Positions 8,417 through 16,574 of a DNA stretch of 34,953 nucleotides are shown in pieces. Position numbers and translations under genes: made by a program. How positions within the stretch are numbered: the stretch's first letter is position 1; each line of letters begins with the position of its first letter. The notes below the pieces were generated by a model, which saw nothing but the letters and a program-made list of their open reading frames with translations, was not told the origin of the DNA and made no database searches. Source of the DNA: CAZWEZ01 sp964632795 (GTDB taxonomy: Bacteria > Pseudomonadota > Alphaproteobacteria > Rhodospirillales > 2-02-FULL-58-16). The DNA lies in contig CAZWEZ010000031.1 in assembly GCA_964632795.1 (NCBI GenBank), forward strand, positions 1-34,953, in the 5' to 3' direction.

Positions 8417-10711
8417 TCAAGCGTTTCCGCCCGCGGTCTGCGCCTCGACGACGGCCAGCGCCGTCATGTTCATGATGCCCCGGACCCGGATCGATTCGGT
8501 CAGCACGTGGGCCGGCTGGGCCATGCCGATGAGCATCGGGCCGACGGCCACGCAGTCCGCCAGCATGCGCACCGCGTTGTAGGCGATGTTGGCGGCGTCC
8601 AGGGACGGCATGACGAGGAGGTTGGCCCGGCCCGAGAGCCTGGAATTGGGGATCAGGCGGTTGCGGATGTCTTCGGAGAGGGCGGAATCGGTATGCATTT
8701 CGCCCTCCACCTCCAGCTCCGGGTCGAGCTTGCGGATCAGCTTGACGGCGTCGCGCATCTTGCGCGCCCCGGGGCGCCTGGAGCTGCCGAAATTGGAGTG
8801 CGACAGCAACGCCGCCTTGGGCTCGATCCCGAACCGCCGGACCGCCTGGGCGGCGAGCACCGTCAGCTCCGCCACCTCCTCGGCGCTGGGGTCGGGATTG
8901 ACGTGGGTATCGCACATGAACATGGTGCCGCTGGGCAGCAGCAGCATGCTGACGGCGGCCGCCCGCTTGACCCCCTGGCTGAGGCCGATGACCGACAGCA
9001 CGTGCGGCAGGTGATCGATGTAGCGCCGGTTGGCGCCGCAGATCATCGCTTCCGCCTCGCCGCGCTTGACCATCAGGGCGGCGATCAGGGTGGTGCTGGT
9101 GCGGACCTGGGTGCGGGCGTCCTCGCGCGACACCCCGTGGCGCGACATGATGTCGTGGTAGAGCTCCCAGTATTCCCGGTAGCGGTCGTCCTTCTGCGGG
9201 TCGCACAGCTCGAAATCGTCGCCCTGGCGCAGCCGCAGGCCGAGCCGCTCGATCCGCATCGCCACCACCTTGCGGCGCCCGATGAGGATCGGTTCGACCA
9301 TCCCGTCGTCGACCAGGTTCTGCACCGCGCGCAGGACGCGTTCGGACTCCCCCTCGGCGTAGACGACGCGGCGCGGGTCGTTCCTGGCCCGCTCGAAAAC
9401 CGGTTTCATGACGGTGTTGGAGCGGTAGGCGAACTCCAGCAGGCGCTGCCGGTAGGCCTCGAAATCGTCAATCGGGCGCGTCGCGACGCCGGTCTCCATG
9501 GCGGCGCGGGCGACCGCCGGGGCCAGCTTGATCAGCAGCCGGGGATCGAAGGGCTTGGGGATCAGGTAGTCGGGGCCGAAGTTCATCTCCTGGCCGAGGT
9601 AGGCCAGGGTGACTTCCTCGTCGGCCTCGGACTGGGCCAGATCGGCCAGGGCATGGACGCAGGCCATCTTCATCTCCTCGTTGATGGTCGTCGCCCCGAC
9701 GTCCAGCGCCCCGCGGAAGATGAAGGGGAAGCACAGCACGTTGTTGACCTGGTTGGGGTAGTCGGAACGCCCGGTGGCCAGCACCGCGTCGGGGCGTACG
9801 GCGCGGGCCTGTTCGGGCCGAATTTCCGGTTCCGGGTTGGCCAGCGCCAGGATCAACGGCTTGTCGGCCATCCGTTTGACCATCTCGGGCTTGAGGACGC
9901 CGGGCACCGACAGCCCGAGGAAGACGTCGGCCTCGCCGATCACCTCGTCCAGGGTGCGGGCTTCGGTGTCCTGGGCGAAGGCGCCCTTGTAGTCGTCCAT
10001 CTCCTCGGCGCGGCCCCGGTAGACGACGCCGGCGATGTCGGTGACCCAGATGTTGCGCCTCTCCACCCCCAGGCCGACCAGCATGTCGAGGCACGCGATC
10101 GCCGCCGCGCCGGCGCCCGAGGTGACCAGCTTGACCTCCTTCAGGTCCTTGCCGACGACGCGCAGGCCGTTGAGGATCGCCGCCCCGACGATGATCGCCG
10201 TGCCGTGCTGATCGTCGTGGAGGACCGGGATCCGCATCCGTTCCTTGAGCCGTTCCTCGACCTCGAAGCACTCCGGTGCCTTGATGTCCTCCAGGTTGAT
10301 GCCGCCGAAGGTCGGCTCCAGGCTGGCCACGATGTCGATCAACCTGGCCGGGTCCGTCTCGTCGATCTCGATATCGAAGACGTTGATGCCGGCGAACTTC
10401 TTGAACAGCCCGGCCTTGCCCTCCATCACCGGCTTGGCGGCCTCGGGGCCGATGGCGCCGAGGCCGAGGACGGCGGTGCCGTTGGTGACCACGGCGACCA
10501 GGTTGCCCCGGGTGGTCAGGTTGTAGGATTCCATCGGCTCGTCGGCGATCGCCTGGCAGGCGAAGGCGACCCCCGGCGAATAGGCGAGGGACAGGTCGTG
10601 CTGGTTGGCCAGCGACTTGATCGTGGTGACGGCGATCTTGCCGGGAGTCGGCAAGCGGTGATAGTCCAGGGCGTCTTCGCGCAGCTTGTCGATAAGGGAT
10701 TTGTCTTTCAT
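8417..10711 (-). CDS. maeB: NADP-dependent malic enzyme with phosphotransacetylase domain
   Basis: 764-residue MaeB-type enzyme, oxidative decarboxylation of malate to pyruvate with NADP reduction. The malic N-terminal domain (about 20-160) has SLAYSPGVA; the metal-site motif HDDQHGTA is at 165-172; the NADP-binding domain begins near 175 with SGAGAAAIACL at about 198. From about 430 to the end lies a phosphotransacetylase-like domain (VVYAEGESERVLRAVQNL; LLPSGTMFMCDTHVNPDPS), which in this family is regulatory (acetyl-CoA control) and usually not an active Pta. Length is normal. An AGGAGAA site precedes the ATG. It follows the triple-RidA gene by 42 bp in the same direction, so read-through from that operon is possible. 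Confidence 0.96.
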   Translation of the reverse strand: MKDKSLIDKLREDALDYHRLPTPGKIAVTTIKSLANQHDLSLAYSPGVAFACQAIADEPMESYNLTTRGNLVAVVTNGTAVLGLGAIGPEAAKPVMEGKAGLFKKFAGINVFDIEIDETDPARLIDIVASLEPTFGGINLEDIKAPECFEVEERLKERMRIPVLHDDQHGTAIIVGAAILNGLRVVGKDLKEVKLVTSGAGAAAIACLDMLVGLGVERRNIWVTDIAGVVYRGRAEEMDDYKGAFAQDTEARTLDEVIGEADVFLGLSVPGVLKPEMVKRMADKPLILALANPEPEIRPEQARAVRPDAVLATGRSDYPNQVNNVLCFPFIFRGALDVGATTINEEMKMACVHALADLAQSEADEEVTLAYLGQEMNFGPDYLIPKPFDPRLLIKLAPAVARAAMETGVATRPIDDFEAYRQRLLEFAYRSNTVMKPVFERARNDPRRVVYAEGESERVLRAVQNLVDDGMVEPILIGRRKVVAMRIERLGLRLRQGDDFELCDPQKDDRYREYWELYHDIMSRHGVSREDARTQVRTSTTLIAALMVKRGEAEAMICGANRRYIDHLPHVLSVIGLSQGVKRAAAVSMLLLPSGTMFMCDTHVNPDPSAEEVAELTVLAAQAVRRFGIEPKAALLSHSNFGSSRRPGARKMRDAVKLIRKLDPELEVEGEMHTDSALSEDIRNRLIPNSRLSGRANLLVMPSLDAANIAYNAVRMLADCVAVGPMLIGMAQPAHVLTESIRVRGIMNMTALAVVEAQTAGGNA

Positions 10712-10753
10712 CGGACGTATTCTCCTCGGCGGCCCGCCGACGCCGCCGGTCGA

Positions 10754-11923
10754 TTATCCAAATATGGCGATGACCTCGATCTCGATGACCATTCCCTCAT
10801 AAGCCAGGAAGGGCAGCGGGACGCCGGTGGTCGCCGGGCCCGGCTCGGTGAAGCTGGCGGAGCGGATCGAGAAGTTGGCGTGCAGCTCCTCGGCCGAGGC
10901 GCCGCCCCGGTAGAAGGCGGTGACCTTGACCACGTCATCCAGCCCGGCGCCGAAGCCTTCCAGTATGGCGCGGATGTTGTCCATGGAGGCCCGGGTCTGC
11001 CTGGCCATGTCGCCGGGGTCGATCACCTCGCCCCGGGTGGACAGCGACACCTGGCCGCCGAGGTGGATCAGCTCGCCGCACCTGACGCCGTGCTTGTAGG
11101 GCAGGTGGATCGGCCAGTCCCAGTGGCCCTCGGGCCATACGTGGTGGCGTTCGCCATCCATGGCGGTGACCTCGATGCGGGTCGTCAGGCCTTCGCCGCC
11201 GAAGCGGGTCAGCGGAATGCCGGTCGCCGCCGGGCCCGGTTCGGTGAAGTAGCGGGCCCGGACCCGGGCGCCCAGTTCCCAGTCGGCCTCGGTGCCCCCG
11301 CCGAGGTAGTAGGTGTTGACCTTGACCACCTGATCGAAAGAGGCGCCGAGGTCGTCGAGCACGGCCCCCAGGCGCTCCATGGCGACCTCGCTCTGGCGGG
11401 GCAGGTCGCCGGGGTGCAGCGGCGCGCCGTCGCCGCCACGGGCATCCTGGGCGCCGACGAAGACCATGTCGTCGCAGCGCAGGCCATGGGACAGCGGCGA
11501 CGCCAGGCCGTCCGCCGGCACCGCCCGGCGCGCGCCGTCGGTCATCGCCACGGCCTCGATCTCGACCAGCAGGCCGGGATAGGCCAAATGCCCGACCGGG
11601 ACCGCGCTCAAGACCGGTCCCGGGGGCGGCCCCAACGCGCCGGCGATGTTCTCCACCAGCACCGCCTCGTCGCCGCTGTAATAGGCGACCAGCTTGACCA
11701 GGTCGCCCATGCCGGCGTCGAGGTCGGTCAGCACGCGGCCGATGTAGGCCATGACCTGCCTGGTCTGGGCGGCCAGGTCGCCCGGGTGCAGCACCCGGGC
11801 CTGGCGGTCGAGATCGACCTGGCCGCCGACGAAGACCATCCGCCCCGAGCGGACGCCGTGCTTGTGGGTCACCGGGATGGCCCACTCCCAATGTCCGTCC
11901 GGCCAGGCGTGGGATCGCTTCAT
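10754..11923 (-). CDS. Protein of three fused RidA (YjgF/YER057c/UK114) domains
   Basis: 389 residues formed by three tandem RidA-fold domains, about 1-130, 131-257 and 258-389. Domains 1 and 3 open with nearly the same segment (WPDGHWEWAIPVTHKHGVR and WPEGHWDWPIHLPYKHGVR); domain 2 has a shorter opening (SPLSHGLRC). Each ends with the family's closing strand (VEIEAVAM, TRIEVTAM, IEIEVIAI). RidA normally acts as a homotrimer with active sites between subunits, so this chain could be a covalent pseudo-trimer. The catalytic arginine of 2-imine deaminases is not seen in the equivalent position of any domain (PGPVLSAVPV, PGPAATGIPL, PGPATTGVPL), so ordinary imine deamination is doubtful. A strong GGAGGAGG site precedes the ATG; 15 bp after the FAD oxidase gene, so one operon. 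Confidence 0.88.
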   Translation of the reverse strand: MKRSHAWPDGHWEWAIPVTHKHGVRSGRMVFVGGQVDLDRQARVLHPGDLAAQTRQVMAYIGRVLTDLDAGMGDLVKLVAYYSGDEAVLVENIAGALGPPPGPVLSAVPVGHLAYPGLLVEIEAVAMTDGARRAVPADGLASPLSHGLRCDDMVFVGAQDARGGDGAPLHPGDLPRQSEVAMERLGAVLDDLGASFDQVVKVNTYYLGGGTEADWELGARVRARYFTEPGPAATGIPLTRFGGEGLTTRIEVTAMDGERHHVWPEGHWDWPIHLPYKHGVRCGELIHLGGQVSLSTRGEVIDPGDMARQTRASMDNIRAILEGFGAGLDDVVKVTAFYRGGASAEELHANFSIRSASFTEPGPATTGVPLPFLAYEGMVIEIEVIAIFG

Positions 11924-11938
11924 CGCCCCCTCCTCCGC

Positions 11939-13291
11939 CTACAGGTATTCGTCACGGAAATGGAACACCGCGTAGGCGCTCCTCAGGTAGATGGAACGCA
12001 GGAAGGGCGGCGTGAATCTCGGCGGCGGGCCCTGCATCACGGCGGGGATGTCGATCCTCGGACGCGCCGACCCGGTCGCCAGGGCCGCCACCAGGCGTCC
12101 CGTCCAGGTGCCGCCCGCCACCCCGCTGCCGTGGTAGGCCAGGGCGCACCACACCGACCGGTCGCCGTCGACGTTGCCGAGGTGGGGAACCAGGTCGTAG
12201 GCCATGCACACGAAGCCGTTCCAGAAGTGGGTGAATTCGACATCTGCCCACGCCGGGTACAGGCGGCGGAAGGTCTTCTCCATGTGGGCCCGCATGCCGG
12301 CCCTGGCCTTCGGGGCCGCCGAGGCGCCGCCCCGGCCGCCGAACAGGTAGCGGCCGTCGGGCAGCAGCCGGACGTAATGCAGCAGCTTGCGGCTGTCGCA
12401 GGCGATGTCGGTCGTCGTCCACCCCTGGGCCGCCTGTTCATCGGCGCTCAGCGGGCGGGTGACGAGGATGTTGGACAGTGCCGGCAGCAACCGTCCGCGC
12501 AGGCCCCGGTGGAGGCTCTCCGCCGTATAGCCGTTGGTCGCCACGATCACGGTCCGGGCGCGCAGTTCGCCCTTGGGGGTGACCAGAACGTGGCCCCCGT
12601 CGACGAGCAGCCAGTCGGTCACCGGGGCCTCGGCGTAAAGGACCGCGCCATGACGCTGGGCGGCCCGGGCCAGGCCCTGGCAGTACTTCAACGGATGCAG
12701 GCCGAAGCCGCGGCTCAGGCGCAGCCCGGCGTGGAACTCGGGACCGGCGATGCCGTGGGCGGCGAGCTCCTCGCGGTCGAGGAACCGGGAATCGTCGCCG
12801 AAGGTCTCCTTCATGTAGCGCTGGGCGGCGCGCAGCTCGGCGATGCGGTTGGGCTTGTGGGCCAGCCAGAGGTCGCCGTCGGAGACCCGCTCGGCGTCGA
12901 TGGCCTCGGTCTCGATCAGCTCGGCGACCAGCCCCACCGCCTGCTTCTGGATGTCGTGGAAGCGTCGCGTCTCGTCGAGCCCGTAGCGGGCGGTCATGGT
13001 CTCGTAGCCGAGCTTGGCCATGCCCATGCAGGAGAACCCGCCGTTGCGCCCCGAGGCCCCCCAGCCCGGCCAGCCGGCCTCCACCACGCGGACGTCGGCG
13101 CCGTGGTCGCGGCTCAGGTGGAGGGCCGCCGACAGCCCGGTGTAGCCGCCGCCGATGACGGCGATGTCGCACGACGCCCCCTCCTCGCCGGCCAGGTCGG
13201 CGCAGGCCACCGGGTGGTCCGCCGAATCCTCCCACCAACTGCCGCAGGGCTCCCCCCAGCGGTAGGCCGAAGGGTGGTACATGAAGTCCAT
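11939..13291 (-). CDS. FAD-dependent amine oxidoreductase, PuuB-like (DAO family)
   Basis: 450-residue D-amino-acid-oxidase-fold flavoprotein. The FAD dinucleotide motif is IAVIGGGYTGLSAALHLS (about 43-60), followed by the GASGRNGG motif at about 78-85. Layout and segments such as LLHYVRLLPDGRYLFGGRGG and YHGSGVAGGTWTGRLVAAL match gamma-glutamylputrescine oxidases and related N-substituted amine or sarcosine-type oxidases, which oxidise a C-N bond to an imine then aldehyde. No membrane segment or signal peptide is seen. It begins an operon with the triple-RidA protein, fitting production of a reactive imine. Exact substrate unknown; polyamine or guanidino-derived amine is inferred from the locus. 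Confidence 0.88.
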   Translation of the reverse strand: MDFMYHPSAYRWGEPCGSWWEDSADHPVACADLAGEEGASCDIAVIGGGYTGLSAALHLSRDHGADVRVVEAGWPGWGASGRNGGFSCMGMAKLGYETMTARYGLDETRRFHDIQKQAVGLVAELIETEAIDAERVSDGDLWLAHKPNRIAELRAAQRYMKETFGDDSRFLDREELAAHGIAGPEFHAGLRLSRGFGLHPLKYCQGLARAAQRHGAVLYAEAPVTDWLLVDGGHVLVTPKGELRARTVIVATNGYTAESLHRGLRGRLLPALSNILVTRPLSADEQAAQGWTTTDIACDSRKLLHYVRLLPDGRYLFGGRGGASAAPKARAGMRAHMEKTFRRLYPAWADVEFTHFWNGFVCMAYDLVPHLGNVDGDRSVWCALAYHGSGVAGGTWTGRLVAALATGSARPRIDIPAVMQGPPPRFTPPFLRSIYLRSAYAVFHFRDEYL

Positions 13292-13389
13292 GGTGGCGTT
13301 CCTCCCGTTGCGGAATGAACCTTGGCGCGGCGGGGAAATCCGTGCAAGCTCTATCGTCCCGGATCGTCGCGAAACATCACGGAGGACGC

Positions 13390-14004
13390 ATGGAACGGGT
13401 TTTCGAGGCCTTCAGGGCCATTTTCGCCGACGCCGTGGCGCGGGGCGTGGAAGGCGCCGAACTGCTCGACGGTGTCAGCCGGAATATCGACTGGTCGGGG
13501 CCGTTCACCCCCGAGACGCCGCTGATGCAACCGGTAGTCAACGCCTACCTTGCCGAGGCCTGCGCCCTGGCCGGTAACGGGGTGATGGGCGACTTCGCCC
13601 GCGCCCTGGCCGAGGTCGGCGACCGGCTTCATTGGCGCGACATCTACCGACGCTATGCCGGCGAGCCCGACATGGACGCCTTGCGGCCCAACTACGCCTG
13701 CACCCGGTTCTGCGGCATCGGCGGGATGATGGAGAACGACACGGCGCTGATCACGGTGACCCTGCAGGGCCCGCGAACGTTCTACCCCTCCCACGTCCAC
13801 AAGGCGCCGGAAGTCTATGTCGTCGCCGCCGGCGAGGCGGAGTGGCAGCGGGGCGACGGAGCCTGGGAACGGAAACCGCCGGGCAGCTACTTCATGCACC
13901 CCAGCGGCGTCCGCCACGCCACGCGGACTCTCGATCAACCCCTGCTGTGCATCGCCGTCTGGCTGGGCGACCTGGATTCACAGGTCGTCATCGTCCGCCA
14001 ATAG
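13390..14004 (+). CDS. Cupin of the DMSP-lyase family (DddL/DddQ/DddW/DddK-like)
   Basis: 204-residue protein: a helical N-terminal half and a C-terminal single cupin barrel. The metal site reads YPSHVHKAPEVYVV, giving H135, H137 and E141, with H176 (RHATRT) as the fourth ligand. Y143, in the HxHxxxExY pattern, corresponds to the proposed catalytic tyrosine of DddK-type enzymes. The closing segment PLLCIAVWLGDL also resembles this family. DMSP lyases split dimethylsulfoniopropionate into DMS and acrylate, but many family members are untested and here the neighbours handle amidino/amine compounds, so another beta-elimination substrate is possible. I chose the ATG after GGAGGA (13381-13386); an in-frame ATG 75 bp upstream lacks a site. 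Divergent from the FAD oxidase, 98 bp away. Confidence 0.8.
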   Translation: MERVFEAFRAIFADAVARGVEGAELLDGVSRNIDWSGPFTPETPLMQPVVNAYLAEACALAGNGVMGDFARALAEVGDRLHWRDIYRRYAGEPDMDALRPNYACTRFCGIGGMMENDTALITVTLQGPRTFYPSHVHKAPEVYVVAAGEAEWQRGDGAWERKPPGSYFMHPSGVRHATRTLDQPLLCIAVWLGDLDSQVVIVRQ

Positions 14005-14020
14005 GGAAAGGAGACCGACA

Positions 14021-14905
14021 ATGAACGGCTCGATCGAGTGGGGGATCGACAACGAGTACGGCACCTTGCGCGACGTCCTGCTGGGCCGGCCCGATCATTT
14101 CCGCTGGGTCGATGCCGGGGCGCTGACCCAGCGGACGCTTCGCAACCTGGAGCACCTGGGGATCACGTTCGACCTCCAGTCGGCCCAGGCCCAGCACGCC
14201 GAGATGGTCCGCTGCTACGAGGACGCCGGGGTGGCGTGTCATTTCATCGACCCCGACCCGGTCCTGCACCGCAATTTCTTCGCCCGCGATTCCAACGTCA
14301 TGACGCCGTTCGGGGCGATCATCTGCCACATGCAGCTCAAGTGCAGGCGGGCCGACTACGTCACCGCTATCAAGTTCTACCGGGACCACGACATCCCGAT
14401 CTTCCGGATGGTCACCGCCGGCCACTTCGAGGGCGGCGACTTCAACATCATCGAGCCCGGCGCGGTGCTGGTCGGCTACTGCGGTGAGCGCTCCGAGGAG
14501 GCCGGGGCGCGCCAGGTCGCCGGGTGGATGGCGGAGAAGGGCTGGGAGAGCGTGGTGGTGCCGATCCCGGCCCACTTCATCCACCTCGACGCCCTGATCG
14601 TGATGATCGCCCCCAAGCTGGCGGTGATCTGCACCGAGGCCCTGGAGGACTGGGTGCTGGAGTGGCTGCGCGCCCGCTCGATCGAGTTCGTCGACGTTCC
14701 CTACCGCGCCTGCGCCCACAACCTGGGGGTCAACCTGGTGAGCCTCGGCGACGACCGGATCTTGTCGATGGCCGGCAGCGGCGAATTGAACGACCGCCTG
14801 CGGGCGATGGGGTTCGAGGTCTTCGACCCCGAGATGTCGATGTTCACCTACGGCGGGGGCGGTGTCCACTGCCTGTCCCAAGCCTTGCGTCGCGATCCGG
14901 CGTGA
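14021..14905 (+). CDS. Amidinotransferase-fold hydrolase (arginine deiminase/DDAH-like)
   Basis: 294-residue member of the guanidino-modifying pentein superfamily. Visible active-site elements: FFARDSNV (about 86-93), HFEGGDFN (135-142), the HLDALIV motif (H188, D190), the CAHNLGVNLVSLGDD segment, and the C-terminal nucleophile C284 in GGGGVHCLSQAL. These enzymes attack a guanidinium carbon, as in arginine deiminase, dimethylarginine dimethylaminohydrolase and amidinotransferases. Size is nearer DDAH than full arginine deiminase. It follows the cupin gene by 16 bp with an AAAGGAG site, so they form an operon. The C-terminal end converges on potC-like gene with 7 bp between. Confidence 0.87.
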   Translation: MNGSIEWGIDNEYGTLRDVLLGRPDHFRWVDAGALTQRTLRNLEHLGITFDLQSAQAQHAEMVRCYEDAGVACHFIDPDPVLHRNFFARDSNVMTPFGAIICHMQLKCRRADYVTAIKFYRDHDIPIFRMVTAGHFEGGDFNIIEPGAVLVGYCGERSEEAGARQVAGWMAEKGWESVVVPIPAHFIHLDALIVMIAPKLAVICTEALEDWVLEWLRARSIEFVDVPYRACAHNLGVNLVSLGDDRILSMAGSGELNDRLRAMGFEVFDPEMSMFTYGGGGVHCLSQALRRDPA

Positions 14906-14912
14906 TCGATCC

Positions 14913-15698
14913 CTAGGCCCGTCGCCGGATCAGGGTGTACAGAACGATGGCGGCGAGGGTCAGGACGATGAGCACGGTGGCCACCGCGGCGATGGTCGGG
15001 TCGGCGTGCTCGCGGATGCCGTCCCACATCCGCCGGGGCAGGGTGAATATCCTGAAGCTGGTGACGAACAGGGTGACCACGATCTCGTCCCACGACACGA
15101 TGAAGGCGAAGATGGCGCCCGACAGCACGCCGGGCATGATGGATGGCAGGATCACGTAGCGCAGCCGCTGGCCCATCGAGGCGCCCAGGTTGCGCGCCGC
15201 CTGCTCCAGCCGGACGTCGAAGTTGGCCAGCGAGGTGGACACCGTGATCACCACGTAGGGCACCGCCAGGATCATGTGGGCGATGATCAGGCCGAGGTAG
15301 GAATCGAGCAGCCGCAACTCGACGAAGACCCGGTAGAAGGCCAGCGCAACGACGATCGGCGGGACGATGATCGGCATCAAGAGGAAGCCGCGCACCGCCT
15401 CGGCGAAGCGCGAGGCGATCCGCCACAGCCCGATGGCGGCCAGCGTCCCCAGGACGACGGCGATCACCGTCGAGCAGACGGCGACGATCAGGCTCTGGCC
15501 GATGCTCGACAGCCATTTCTCGTTGGTGAACAGGTTGACGTACTGGCGCAGGGACCACTGGTCCTCGGGCAGCGACAGATAGCGCTCAGGGGTGAACGAG
15601 AAGGGGATCGCCACGAAGGTCGGCAGGAACAGGAAGAACAACACCGCCCAGGCCAGGGCAAGGACGATTCCGAAGCGCCAGGTGTAAGTGCGTTCCAT
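14913..15698 (-). CDS. ABC importer permease, PotC-like (spermidine/putrescine type)
   Basis: 261-residue inner-membrane permease with about six helices. The EAA loop, which contacts the ATPase, reads EQAARNLGASMGQRLRYVILP. N-terminal helix FGIVLALAWAVLFFLFLPTF is typical of PotC. The ATG chosen overlaps the TGA of the PotB-like gene in TGATG; a GTG one codon earlier is possible. Last gene of the M24-ATPase-binding protein-permease-permease operon. Family is clear; the true ligand is inferred only from neighbours (polyamine, guanidino compound or similar cation). Confidence 0.93.
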   Translation of the reverse strand: MERTYTWRFGIVLALAWAVLFFLFLPTFVAIPFSFTPERYLSLPEDQWSLRQYVNLFTNEKWLSSIGQSLIVAVCSTVIAVVLGTLAAIGLWRIASRFAEAVRGFLLMPIIVPPIVVALAFYRVFVELRLLDSYLGLIIAHMILAVPYVVITVSTSLANFDVRLEQAARNLGASMGQRLRYVILPSIMPGVLSGAIFAFIVSWDEIVVTLFVTSFRIFTLPRRMWDGIREHADPTIAAVATVLIVLTLAAIVLYTLIRRRA

Positions 15699-16561
15699 CA
15701 CCGGGCCCCGAACATCTCACGCAGGTTGATGAACCGCCCCATGATGGCGAGCAGCAGGAACACCGCGACCAGCAGCACCACGGCGAGCATCGAGGCGACG
15801 CCCCAGCGCGCCAGGTTGAGGATCTGGACGCTGACGTATTCGGCGATCATCGCCGTCTTGCCGCCGCCCAGGATGGCCGGGGTGACGAAGAAGCCCAGGG
15901 TCAGGATGAAGACCAGGATCCCGGCCCCGGCGACCCCGGGCAGGCTGAGCGGCAGGAATATCCGCCAGAAGGATTCGAACGGTCCCGCGCCGAGGCCGCG
16001 CGCGGCGTCCACGTAGCTGGTGTCGATGCCGCTCATGTTGGCGTAAAGGGGCAGCGCCGCGTAGGGGACCATGAAGTGGACCATGCCGATGATCACCCCG
16101 AGCTCGTTGCGCACCATGTGGAGCGGTTCGGCGATCAGTCCCCAGTCGATCATCACCGTGTTGGCGATCCCGCCGTCATGGAGCAGCATCAGCCACGAGA
16201 AGGCGCGGACCAGGACCGAGACCCAGAACGGGACCAGGATGAACAGCAACATCCACATCCGGTGGCCTTTGGAGACGTTGATCATGGCGTAGGCGACGAC
16301 GTAGCCGCCCAGCATGCTCAGCACCGTGGTCACCGCGCAGACCCGGAACGTGGTCCACAGCATGCGGTGGATCGAGCCCGAGGTGAACAGCCGTCGGTAG
16401 TTCTCGAAGCCGAAGCTGGGGTCGGTGACGCTGATCCACAGGACCTGGAGGATCGGGTAGACGAACAGCCCCACCAGCAACACCACCAGCGGCAGGACGA
16501 GCAGCCAGTAAGGGTCGAGGCGCGCCGGCCGGCGTTCGATCGTATCGCTGCCGGCGCGCAC
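15698..16561 (-). CDS. ABC importer permease, PotB-like (spermidine/putrescine type)
   Basis: 287-residue permease with a first helix at about residues 17-45 (YWLLVLPLVVLLVGLFVYP) and further helices through the EAA loop, DAARGLGAGPFESFWRIFLP (about 190-209). It pairs with the PotC-like permease to form the membrane channel. The start is a GTG 13 bp after the stop of the binding-protein gene, and its own stop overlaps the next gene, so all four transporter genes are tightly coupled. Confidence 0.93.
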   Translation of the reverse strand: MRAGSDTIERRPARLDPYWLLVLPLVVLLVGLFVYPILQVLWISVTDPSFGFENYRRLFTSGSIHRMLWTTFRVCAVTTVLSMLGGYVVAYAMINVSKGHRMWMLLFILVPFWVSVLVRAFSWLMLLHDGGIANTVMIDWGLIAEPLHMVRNELGVIIGMVHFMVPYAALPLYANMSGIDTSYVDAARGLGAGPFESFWRIFLPLSLPGVAGAGILVFILTLGFFVTPAILGGGKTAMIAEYVSVQILNLARWGVASMLAVVLLVAVFLLLAIMGRFINLREMFGAR

Positions 16562-16574
16562 TCGCTTCGTTCCC

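Noticed and set aside
8108..13318. 1736-codon plus-strand open frame
   Set aside because: Lies opposite motA, maeB, the triple-RidA gene and the FAD oxidase, all with clear motifs; composition is that of an antisense shadow.
13315..13389. Earlier in-frame ATG for the cupin gene
   Set aside because: No ribosome site, and it would extend the protein into the divergent promoter region; the ATG at 13390 follows GGAGGA.
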